Assembly: GCA_045403145.1 (NCBI GenBank)
Contig: JAXIPA010000124.1
Coordinates: 1-26,941 of the forward strand
Source of the DNA: JAJYKN01 sp045403145
Lineage (GTDB): Bacteria; Nitrospirota; UBA9217
Length of the DNA: 26,941 bases
Reading direction: 5' to 3'
The notes under the pieces are model-generated. The model saw only the letters and a program-made list of their open reading frames with translations. It ran no database searches and was not told the DNA's origin. Both the position numbers and the translations under genes were made by a program. Positions 21,028 to 26,941 of this stretch are shown here, piece after piece. Numbering within the stretch: the stretch's first letter is position 1; each line of letters opens with the position of its first letter.

Positions 21028-21894
21028 GTGTCTCTTTACGGGGTGAAGACCGAGCTTGAATGCCTGCCGTGTTTCTTCGGCCAGATTGCCCGGACCCTGA
21101 AGTACGCGGGAGTGAACGGCGACCGGGGCGGAGACATCGCGCGAAAGGCGGCGGCGATCATCGAGCAGGCTTCCCTCGACGAGGTGCCAGCCCGGACCAC
21201 GACGCTCATTCATCGTTTGCTGCGCTTCGAGACAGGCGTTGACCCCTATCGATCCGTGAAGGAGCAGTACAACCGGATAGCCCTCGACAAGCTCCCGGCG
21301 CTGCGAGGCATGGCAGCCGAGCGGGCCGACCGACTCGAAGGCGGGGCCCGTGCCGCCATCGCCGGAAATGTGATCGACTTCGGGATTTATGAAACGATCG
21401 ACCTGGACCGCTCCATTGACGAATCGTTTCGCCTGCCGCTGTCCGGCGCCGGTTACCGCGCCTTTGCCGGGGCAGTGCAAAGCGCGCGCCGCATTCTCTA
21501 CCTCTGCGACAACGCCGGAGAGATCGTGTTCGACCGTGTCCTGCTTGAAACCCTGCGTGAGATGGGCAAGGAGGTGACCGCCGTGGTCAAGGGTTCGCCG
21601 GTTATCAACGACGCCACGCAGGATGACGCGCGCGCCGCGGGACTGCACGAATGCGCAATTGTCATCGACAACGGCAACGACGGCATCGGCACGCTGCTTG
21701 AGGCGTGCTCGGAGCGCTTCATGGACGAGTACCGGTCCTCCGACCTGATCATCAGCAAAGGCCAGGCGAATTACGAAACGCTTGTTCAGGAGCGGGATAG
21801 GCGTACCTTCTTCCTGTTTAAAGTGAAATGCCCGGTCGTGGCATCATTCCTCAAGAGGGCGAACGGGGACATCGTGATAGTGGGAGGGAACTGA
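21028..21894 (+). CDS. DUF89/ARMT1-family metal-dependent phosphatase (CxxC subfamily)
   Basis: A 288-residue protein of the DUF89 damage-control phosphatase family, whose members hydrolyse phosphorylated, often damaged, metabolites using Mn2+, Co2+ or Ni2+. Features seen are the N-terminal CLPCFFGQ typical of the bacterial/archaeal subfamily, the core ILYLCDNAGEIVFDRVLLE motif with Asp-Asn-x-x-Glu ligands, GSPVINDATQDDA, and SSDLIISKGQANYE near the end. It starts with GTG at 21028 after AGGTGA. It is 72 bases downstream of purE. A role in cleaning up sugar or nucleotide phosphates beside purine genes is tempting but unproven; the substrate cannot be read from sequence. Confidence 0.88.
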   Translation: MSLYGVKTELECLPCFFGQIARTLKYAGVNGDRGGDIARKAAAIIEQASLDEVPARTTTLIHRLLRFETGVDPYRSVKEQYNRIALDKLPALRGMAAERADRLEGGARAAIAGNVIDFGIYETIDLDRSIDESFRLPLSGAGYRAFAGAVQSARRILYLCDNAGEIVFDRVLLETLREMGKEVTAVVKGSPVINDATQDDARAAGLHECAIVIDNGNDGIGTLLEACSERFMDEYRSSDLIISKGQANYETLVQERDRRTFFLFKVKCPVVASFLKRANGDIVIVGGN

Positions 21895-21898
21895 ATTT

Positions 21899-21968
21899 CG
21901 GATTGCGGATTTCACCCTGCACTCGTGCCAGGCACTCGTAAACGCTGGGCGCAGGCGGATTGCGGATT
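21899..21968. repeat. Heptad array interrupted by a stem-loop element
   Basis: CGGATTGCGGATT, then CACCCTGCACTCGTG...CACTCGTAAACGCTGG and GCGCAGG (a stem-loop related to those inside 176-290 and 14959-15102), then CGGATTGCGGATTG again. The second element appears to have landed inside the first. Confidence 0.7.
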
Positions 21969-21995
21969 GAAAAAATACGCCAGGGTCAGGGCTCT

Positions 21996-22619
21996 ATGCA
22001 GGGCAAGATAATAACAATCGATCCGTCGCATCCCGGGCAGGCCTTTTCCCGATGCGGCGACGTGATAAGCTCCGGAGGGGTGATCGCCTATCCCACGGAC
22101 ACGTTTTACGGACTGGGGGCTGATCCCGCGAATCCTTTAGCAGTGAAGAGGCTCTTCGAGATCAAAGACAGGCAGGAGGACCAGCCGATCCTGCTTCTCC
22201 TGGCGGATGCGAAGGATGTAATAGCGTGGGCCGCGGACATAACCCCTCATGCATCGGTCCTCATGAAACGGTTCTGGCCGGGTCCTCTCACGCTCGTGTT
22301 CAAGGCGAAAGCGGGCGTGCTTCGGGAACTGACGGCGGGCACGGGAACCATAGGTCTCCGGGTCCCGGGCAGCGAACTGACCCGCGGCCTGATCCGGTTT
22401 CTCGGTCATGCCCTGACGGGCACCAGCGCAAATCTTTCGGGCCGGCCCAGCCTCCGCACGGCGCGGGAGACAGCCGAAGCAATCGGCGACCTGGCCGATC
22501 TCATCCTCGACGGCGGCGAAACTGCTGGAGGCAAGCCGTCAACCGTCGTCGATGTAAGCATTGACCCACCCCGGGTGATCCGGGAAGGGGCGATCCCTTC
22601 GCAGGATGTCACGGGTTAA
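21996..22619 (+). CDS. YrdC/Sua5-family threonylcarbamoyl-AMP synthase
   Basis: A 207-residue YrdC-domain enzyme. The family makes threonylcarbamoyl-AMP from threonine, bicarbonate and ATP for the t6A37 modification of tRNAs. Motifs are GGVIAYPTDTFYGLGADPAN, LFEIKDRQEDQPILLLLA (the KxR region), FWPGPLTLVFKA, GTIGLRVPGSEL and ALTGTSANLSGRPS (SxN). It is the short YrdC type, without the Sua5 C-terminal domain. ATG 21996 follows a GTCAGGG site; an in-frame TTG at 21960 lies in the heptad repeat and is unlikely. A YciO-type paralogue cannot be excluded. phoH follows 27 bases downstream. Confidence 0.9.
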   Translation: MQGKIITIDPSHPGQAFSRCGDVISSGGVIAYPTDTFYGLGADPANPLAVKRLFEIKDRQEDQPILLLLADAKDVIAWAADITPHASVLMKRFWPGPLTLVFKAKAGVLRELTAGTGTIGLRVPGSELTRGLIRFLGHALTGTSANLSGRPSLRTARETAEAIGDLADLILDGGETAGGKPSTVVDVSIDPPRVIREGAIPSQDVTG

Positions 22620-22646
22620 TACGACAATTATCCGGAAGGAACGTAA

Positions 22647-23966
22647 ATGAAAAAAATATTCGTGCTCGATACCAATGTGCTGCTCCATGATCCCCGGGCG
22701 ATATTCTCCTTCGAGGACAACGATGTGACCATACCGATCGTGGTGATCGAGGAACTGGACAAGTTCAAGAAGGGCATCGATGAAATGGGCAGGAACGCGC
22801 GCCAGGTCTCGCGGATCCTCGACGAATTCCGGCAGAAGGGCAAGCTCTCGCAAGGCGTGCCGCTCGACGGCGGCGGGAGCCTGCGCGTGGAATTGAACCA
22901 CCAGTCCCCCGAGTGCCTGCCGAGCGAGCTCATCGCCGCCAAGGCGGACAACCGCATCCTCGCCACGGCCCTCAATCTGAAGCACGATAACCTGCCGGTG
23001 ATCCTCGTGACCAAGGACACGAACCTCCGCATCAAGGCGGACGCCCTCGGCATGCGGGCCGAAGACTACGAGTCGGACACGATCACGCTCGATGAGCTGT
23101 ACTCCGGAGAGACCGAGCTTTTGGTCGAACCCGGCGCGATCGACGAGTTCTACTCGAAAGGCGAGTACACGCCGCCCGCGGACCCCAAACCCTTTCCGAA
23201 CCAGTTCGTGCTGCTTAAGAACAGCGCCAATTTGTCGCAGACCGCTCTCGCCCGGTATCATCAGCAGAGGAACATCCTCGTGCCGGTCATGAACACCAAG
23301 CACGGGGTATGGGGCATCAACGCGAAGAACAAGCAGCAGCAGTTCGCCCTCGACCTCCTCTTGAACGACGACATCCGCCTCGTGACGCTTGTGGGCAAGG
23401 CCGGCACGGGCAAGACCCTTCTGGCGCTTGCCGCCGGGCTGGAAAAGACCATCGAGGCCAGGACGTTCCAGCGCCTGGTCGTTTCGCGTCCCGTGTTCCC
23501 CCTCGGTAAGGACATCGGGTTCCTGCCCGGCGATATAGAGGAGAAGCTCAGGCCCTGGATGCAACCGATACGGGACAACCTCGACTTTCTCATGGGCGCA
23601 TCGGCCGTGGCCGGCAGGGCGAAGGGCAAGAAGGACCTGCAGAGCCTCTTCGACCTCGGCATGATCGAGGTGGAGCCGCTCACCTACATCCGCGGCAGGA
23701 GCATGCCGAACCAGTACCTCATCGTTGACGAGGCGCAGAACCTCACCCCCCACGAGCTCAAGACCATCATCACCCGGGCGGGCGAGGGGACCAAGGTTGT
23801 GCTGACCGGGGACCCCTATCAGATCGACAACCCCTATATCGACTCGTCGAGCAACGGCCTCACCTTCGTGGTCGATCGGTTCAAGGAAGAGTCCATCGCC
23901 GGCCACATAACGCTCGTGAAGGGCGAGCGCTCGGACCTTGCCGAGCTTGCGGCGACGCTGTTGTAA
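22647..23966 (+). CDS. PIN domain-PhoH ATPase fusion (PhoH2 type)
   Basis: A 439-residue two-domain protein. Residues 1-130 form a PIN RNase domain: MKKIFVLDTNVLLHDP with the first acidic residue, VVIEELDKFKKG, ARQVSRILDEF, KADNRILATAL and VTKDTNLRIKADALG. Residues about 235-430 form the PhoH P-loop ATPase: TLVGKAGTGKTLLALAAGLE (Walker A), VSRPVFPLGKDIGFLPGD, YLIVDEAQNLTPHELKTIIT (Walker B), VVLTGDPYQIDNPYID and FVVDRFKEESIAGHITLVKG. Such fusions are proposed RNA helicase-nucleases. GGAAGGA precedes the ATG. No antitoxin-like small gene lies upstream, so it seems to be the stand-alone housekeeping type. Confidence 0.95.
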   Translation: MKKIFVLDTNVLLHDPRAIFSFEDNDVTIPIVVIEELDKFKKGIDEMGRNARQVSRILDEFRQKGKLSQGVPLDGGGSLRVELNHQSPECLPSELIAAKADNRILATALNLKHDNLPVILVTKDTNLRIKADALGMRAEDYESDTITLDELYSGETELLVEPGAIDEFYSKGEYTPPADPKPFPNQFVLLKNSANLSQTALARYHQQRNILVPVMNTKHGVWGINAKNKQQQFALDLLLNDDIRLVTLVGKAGTGKTLLALAAGLEKTIEARTFQRLVVSRPVFPLGKDIGFLPGDIEEKLRPWMQPIRDNLDFLMGASAVAGRAKGKKDLQSLFDLGMIEVEPLTYIRGRSMPNQYLIVDEAQNLTPHELKTIITRAGEGTKVVLTGDPYQIDNPYIDSSSNGLTFVVDRFKEESIAGHITLVKGERSDLAELAATLL

Positions 23967-23988
23967 TTGGCGCTGTCTCCGTTACGCT

Positions 23989-24060
23989 GTCATTCCCAAA
24001 GTCCAATCGGGAATCCGGTGTTTAAAACCATATCCCCGATAGAAGCATTCGGGGACGACA
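23989..24060. repeat. 72-base inverted repeat (MITE/REP-like), second copy
   Basis: Left TGTCATTCCC, AATCGGGAATCC; right CCATATCCCCGATAG, GCATTCGGGGACGACA. The right arm is closely similar to that at 18036-18068. It lies between phoH and the VKOR gene; the rest of that gap shows nothing clear. Confidence 0.75.
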
Positions 24061-24137
24061 AGTTGTTTTATGTTGGTATTATTACGAGACCGTTAGTAAT
24101 ACTGACATCTGATTAACAGGGAGCATAGCAAAAAACA

Positions 24138-25040
24138 ATGAAAGAACGGAAACAACGATACAATAAAATATTTTTCGCCGTAAGCGCGCTGGCAACACTC
24201 CTGGTCCTGACGGAGATCGCCATGCATTTCTTCGGCAAGAGCATCTGTCCGACGGAGGGCTGCAAGGTCGTTGCGGGATACGTCAGATTCGGCGACCTTT
24301 CGATCCTGCTCATCGGCCTCGCGACTTTTTCTCTCCTGGCCCTGTTCTCCGGCCTTGGCCTGTACGCGAACCGGCCGGGCCTGGAGCGGTATATCAACCC
24401 GGTTCTGATCATTTCGCTGGCTTGCGAGGGGTTTTTTACGGGGTATCAGGCCTTCAGCATCCATACTCCCTGCCTCCTCTGCCTCATCATATTCGGCATC
24501 ATCGTCATTCTGGGAGTTCTCCGGCTTGCCACGGGAGAAAAGGAGATGGTCACCGGGTTTGCCGCCTTTGCCGCGGTATTCAGCATGTTGTACCTGGTCT
24601 TGCCGGCGGGCGTGACCGTGGACCTCCCGAAAGACGCCCGGCTCATCCTGTTTTACGGCAAGGATTGCAAACACTGCTCCGAGATCATGATGGACCTGGA
24701 AGAGAGAAAAATACCGGCATCGCATCTGATCGTTACCGATTACGCCGGGTTTCTGAAAAGCATGGGCATCGAGCATGTGCCCACGCTCATGGTGAATGAC
24801 CCGTATCAAAAAATATTTCTCACCGGGAAGGACGCAATCAGACGGTATTTGGCCGCCTGTTCCGAGGCGAAGGAGGAACAGGGGAAGACTGCACCGAAAC
24901 CGAAGACCGGCAAAGCCGCCGCCCCCGCGCGGGACACGGGCGTAACAATCGATATTTTCGGCTCGCCGGACCTTCTGTCCGCGCCGGCTCAATCGGCGGC
25001 TGATAGCGGTATGTGCAAGGAGGAAGAAATCTGCAAGTGA
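24138..25040 (+). CDS. VKOR-thioredoxin fusion, disulfide-generating membrane protein
   Basis: A 300-residue membrane protein. The first 160 residues hold about five helices of the vitamin K epoxide reductase family with the loop pair C37-x4-C42 (SICPTEGCKVV) and the quinone-side C112-x2-C115 (TPCLLC). The rest is a thioredoxin-like domain with C177-x2-C180 (GKDCKHC) and VPTLMVND, where a cis-proline is expected. A low-complexity Lys/Ala/Pro tail follows. Bacterial VKOR-Trx proteins oxidise periplasmic thiols and pass electrons to quinone, replacing DsbB. The ATG at 24138 has GGGAG at a rather long distance. The next gene encodes a CxxC HMA-domain protein, then resB follows, all concerned with thiol or metal chemistry. 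Confidence 0.88.
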   Translation: MKERKQRYNKIFFAVSALATLLVLTEIAMHFFGKSICPTEGCKVVAGYVRFGDLSILLIGLATFSLLALFSGLGLYANRPGLERYINPVLIISLACEGFFTGYQAFSIHTPCLLCLIIFGIIVILGVLRLATGEKEMVTGFAAFAAVFSMLYLVLPAGVTVDLPKDARLILFYGKDCKHCSEIMMDLEERKIPASHLIVTDYAGFLKSMGIEHVPTLMVNDPYQKIFLTGKDAIRRYLAACSEAKEEQGKTAPKPKTGKAAAPARDTGVTIDIFGSPDLLSAPAQSAADSGMCKEEEICK

Positions 25041-25085
25041 GCGGAACTACGCCTCCCGCGGACGTCCGAAGGAAAGGACCAAGCC

Positions 25086-25307
25086 ATGGCAAAAGTGTCA
25101 TTAATAGTTCAGAAAGAGTTTTGCGCCGAGTGTTCGCTTGCGCTCCGGAGATTTATCGGCGGCATGGACGGCGTGGAGTCGATCGATGTGGGCAATGGAT
25201 CGATCGAAATCGACTTTGACAATTCAAAGATCAGCGAAGAAACGGTGCGCAAGCTTTCGCGCGACAGCGTGGAAAAGCTCGGCTACAAACTGATCGGCGA
25301 AGAATAA
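25086..25307 (+). CDS. Small heavy-metal-associated (HMA) domain protein
   Basis: A 73-residue ferredoxin-like HMA fold, as in copper chaperones and P-type ATPase metal domains. The metal-binding motif is FCAECSLALRRF (C13-x2-C16), followed by GMDGVESIDVGNGSIEIDFD and the end EKLGYKLIGEE. There is no signal peptide, so it is cytosolic. The ATG follows GGAAAGGA. The gene is 45 bases after the VKOR fusion, probably in one transcript. Glu lies between the two cysteines, together with Ala. The metal cannot be assigned. Confidence 0.9.
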   Translation: MAKVSLIVQKEFCAECSLALRRFIGGMDGVESIDVGNGSIEIDFDNSKISEETVRKLSRDSVEKLGYKLIGEE

Positions 25308-25444
25308 AAACGTGAGCGGCCGATTCCGGCTAGAGCACACTTCATGAGTCACGCCCTTCCCGTATTTTAGTAGTGGCGAATTTCCCGCACCCCATGGTAA
25401 TATAGCTCTTATGGCCAAAATCATCGAGAAGCGGTTCATCCGCA

Positions 25445-25540
25445 CGCAGGATGTATTTTATTATAGTGACCGGTTCCGCAACGGTGATCTCGGCGCTCGG
25501 CGCGGGCAGGAAAGCGGCGCTTGCGATTCACCAGTATGTA
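25445..25540 (+). pseudogene. C-terminal remnant of a flavoprotein (GltD-like) oxidoreductase
   Basis: This lies in the 438-base gap 25308-25745. One frame reads VTGSATVISALGAGRKAALA then IHQYV, strongly like the FAD-binding C-terminus of GltD-type and related pyridine nucleotide oxidoreductases (GD.VTGPATVI.A..AGR.AA..I..YL). The preceding TQDVF, where VFAAGD is expected, lies in a neighbouring frame, so at least one frameshift exists. Nothing upstream resembles the rest of such a protein. I see a gene fossil of about 95 bases. The remainder of the gap holds only the resB promoter. Confidence 0.5.
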
Positions 25541-25677
25541 TCGTCCCGCCGGTCCGGCAACTCCTTGTTACTGCATGGCATGATCGATCCGCTGGCTGAA
25601 AGATGGCGAGTCAGGCGGCTGCAGGCATTCGGAGGACAAAACTGCGAATACACCCCAGGTTTTTTGCAATAACGGGG

Positions 25678-25706
25678 TTGACACCCGGTAATCGTTGTGA
25701 TACTTT
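25678..25706 (+). promoter_or_regulatory. Sigma70-like promoter for resB
   Basis: TTGACA at 25678-25683 with TACTTT at 25701-25706 (17-base spacer) or GATACT at 25699-25704 (15-base spacer), about 40 bases before the TTG start. The -35 is perfect; the -10 is moderate. Confidence 0.5.
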
Positions 25707-25745
25707 ACGTAAACTTGTGAACTGTTTTTAGATCGGGAGGGTCTG

Positions 25746-26941
25746 TTGGAAAATCAAAAAGGGATTGTTGAACTTGCCGCCGAGAAAGTCTGGAAGTTTT
25801 TTTCTTCCGTAAAGCTGGCGGTCGTGCTTCTGATCATCCTTGCGCTGGTATCGGTCATCGGCACTGTGATCCAGCAGAATGAGGCCCCGGAAAAATATCT
25901 TCGGGAATACAGCCAGACTACGGTCCAACTCTTCGAGCTGCTCGGGTTCTTCGACATGTACCATACCTGGTGGTTCGTGCTCCTTCTCTTTCTTTTCACA
26001 GCCAACCTTACCGTCTGTACGCTCGAGCGTCTCCCTCATACGCTGAAAATCATGACCGCCCCGCTCAAGCCCATCGACGAGAACGGCTTGAGGGCCGTTC
26101 CGTTCAAGAAAGAGATCACTTTCAAAGGAGGAATGGACCAGGCCGGGGAGCGGGCGGCCGGAGTTCTCAAGGCGCGCGGGTTCCGCTTTATCGAGTCAAA
26201 AGAGGCCGGCACTTCACAGCTCATCAGCCAGAAGGGCGTCTACAGCCGCCTGGGGGTGTATATCACCCATGTGAGCATCATCCTGATTTTCGTGGGGGCG
26301 CTGATCGGTTCCTTCTTCGGCTTCAAGGCCTTCATCAATCTTCCCGAAGGCGCTTCGTCCAAGGTCGTGTACCTCAGAAACGAACCCATGTGGGATCAGA
26401 TCATGAGCGCGCTCGGTATCGCCGAAAGCCCCGTCATCCACGATCCGCAGGTCGGTGTGCCGGCCATGCCGCTGGGCTATTACGTCCGGTGCGACAGTTT
26501 TGACGTCGATTATTATGTCAACCCCTCGGGGATGCCCACCGGCATGCCGTCGGAATATCACAGCACGCTCAGCATCTTCGACCTGGATGGCCGGAAGATC
26601 CTCGATAAGCGGATCCGGGTCAACGATCCCTTGACCCATCACGGCATTACGTTCTACCAGTCGAGTTACGGCATGAACCCAGACGCCCAGGGCAAGGTTG
26701 TCCTGAACGTCCGTAAAAAGAGCGATACCCAGTCGGGCGGCGAGACCGTCGTCATCGATCCCGGCGCTTCGGTATATGTCCCGTCCATAGACCGGACGAT
26801 CAAGGCGCTCGGCTTCGCGCCCTATGGGATGAGAAACCCCGCCACCGGCCAGGTGCAGTTCTATCGCACCGATAACCAGGAATTCATCAACCCCACCGTG
26901 GAACTTGAGGTGTACCGGGGGAAAACGCCGGTCTTCAAAAC
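25746..26941 (+). CDS. resB: Cytochrome c biogenesis protein ResB (Ccs1), partial
   Basis: Open from a TTG at 25746 to the window end: 398 complete codons, 3' end missing. It begins MENQKGIVELAAEKVWKFFS (TTG read as Met), then helix KLAVVLLIILALVSVIGTVI, QQNEAPEKYLREYSQT, and the TWWFVLLLFLFTANLTVCTL helix with the NLTVCTLERLP signature. A third helix comes at VYITHVSIILIFVGALIGSF, followed by a large periplasmic domain. ResB with ResC/CcsA handles heme delivery and apocytochrome c ligation in system II. TTG is chosen because GGGAGGG stands just upstream and no ATG or GTG fits before the first helix. ResC is expected beyond the window. Confidence 0.92.
   Translation, partial: MENQKGIVELAAEKVWKFFSSVKLAVVLLIILALVSVIGTVIQQNEAPEKYLREYSQTTVQLFELLGFFDMYHTWWFVLLLFLFTANLTVCTLERLPHTLKIMTAPLKPIDENGLRAVPFKKEITFKGGMDQAGERAAGVLKARGFRFIESKEAGTSQLISQKGVYSRLGVYITHVSIILIFVGALIGSFFGFKAFINLPEGASSKVVYLRNEPMWDQIMSALGIAESPVIHDPQVGVPAMPLGYYVRCDSFDVDYYVNPSGMPTGMPSEYHSTLSIFDLDGRKILDKRIRVNDPLTHHGITFYQSSYGMNPDAQGKVVLNVRKKSDTQSGGETVVIDPGASVYVPSIDRTIKALGFAPYGMRNPATGQVQFYRTDNQEFINPTVELEVYRGKTPVFK

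Noticed and set aside
21960..21995. TTG start adding twelve residues to the YrdC-family protein
   Set aside because: The extra codons are partly heptad repeat sequence; ATG 21996 has a better ribosome-binding site and fits the family.

Overview
The window is a dense, roughly 57% GC (estimated by eye) bacterial chromosome segment. The organism is probably Gram-negative: there are exported and lipoprotein genes, a ResB-type cytochrome c assembly protein and a short-form ThiC. Nitrospirota or Desulfobacterota would fit, but no taxonomic marker here settles it. There are no rRNA or tRNA genes, no CRISPR array, no phage and no intact insertion sequence. Intergenic gaps are unusually rich in small dispersed repeats.

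Layout. Bases 1-99 hold the 5' end of ileS on the minus strand, divergent from a cobalamin pair, cobS-cobC. Next come the RNA-ligase pair rtcB-archease and a promoter-driven exported DUF4384-type protein. A bidirectional hairpin at about 5077-5100 separates this from a minus-strand exported cassette (about 7.1-8.8 kb reading down to 5.2 kb): a TPR-caspase, a small Gly-rich membrane protein and a FN3/YWTD-propeller lipoprotein. A TPP riboswitch with its own terminator then controls thiS-thiG-thiE-thiC, followed by an M23 peptidase gene and thiD. After these come rph and a GDT1/TMEM165-type transporter.

At 15.8-17.0 kb a promoter drives an exported rhodanese-like gene and an IclR regulator. The rhodanese frame is interrupted by an in-frame TGA exactly where I expect the second active-site-loop cysteine. 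It then continues with an intact rhodanese C-terminus, and a perfect 8-bp hairpin with an AGGU loop lies 20 nt after the TGA. I read this as a selenocysteine codon plus bacterial SECIS element, not a pseudogene. It is the most interesting item in the window.

The right third carries larE (possibly leaderless), purD, a Nif3-like gene, purE, a DUF89 phosphatase, a YrdC/Sua5-family threonylcarbamoyl-AMP synthase and PIN-PhoH. It ends with a VKOR-thioredoxin fusion, a small HMA-domain protein, a remnant of a flavoprotein oxidoreductase and the start of resB, which uses a TTG codon.

A second theme is repeat invasion. A 7-nt-period repeat (heptads such as CGGATTG, TGCAAAA, AAAATTG) occurs at about eight loci, twice as large inverted arrays. 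It has altered gene ends: it supplies the last residues of ThiS beyond the Gly-Gly terminus, the tail of LarE, and the region where the ThiE and Nif3 ribosome-binding sites would be. A separate family of stem-loop elements bounded by TGTCATTCC...GGATGACG is also scattered through the window, and one related stem-loop sits inside a heptad array.
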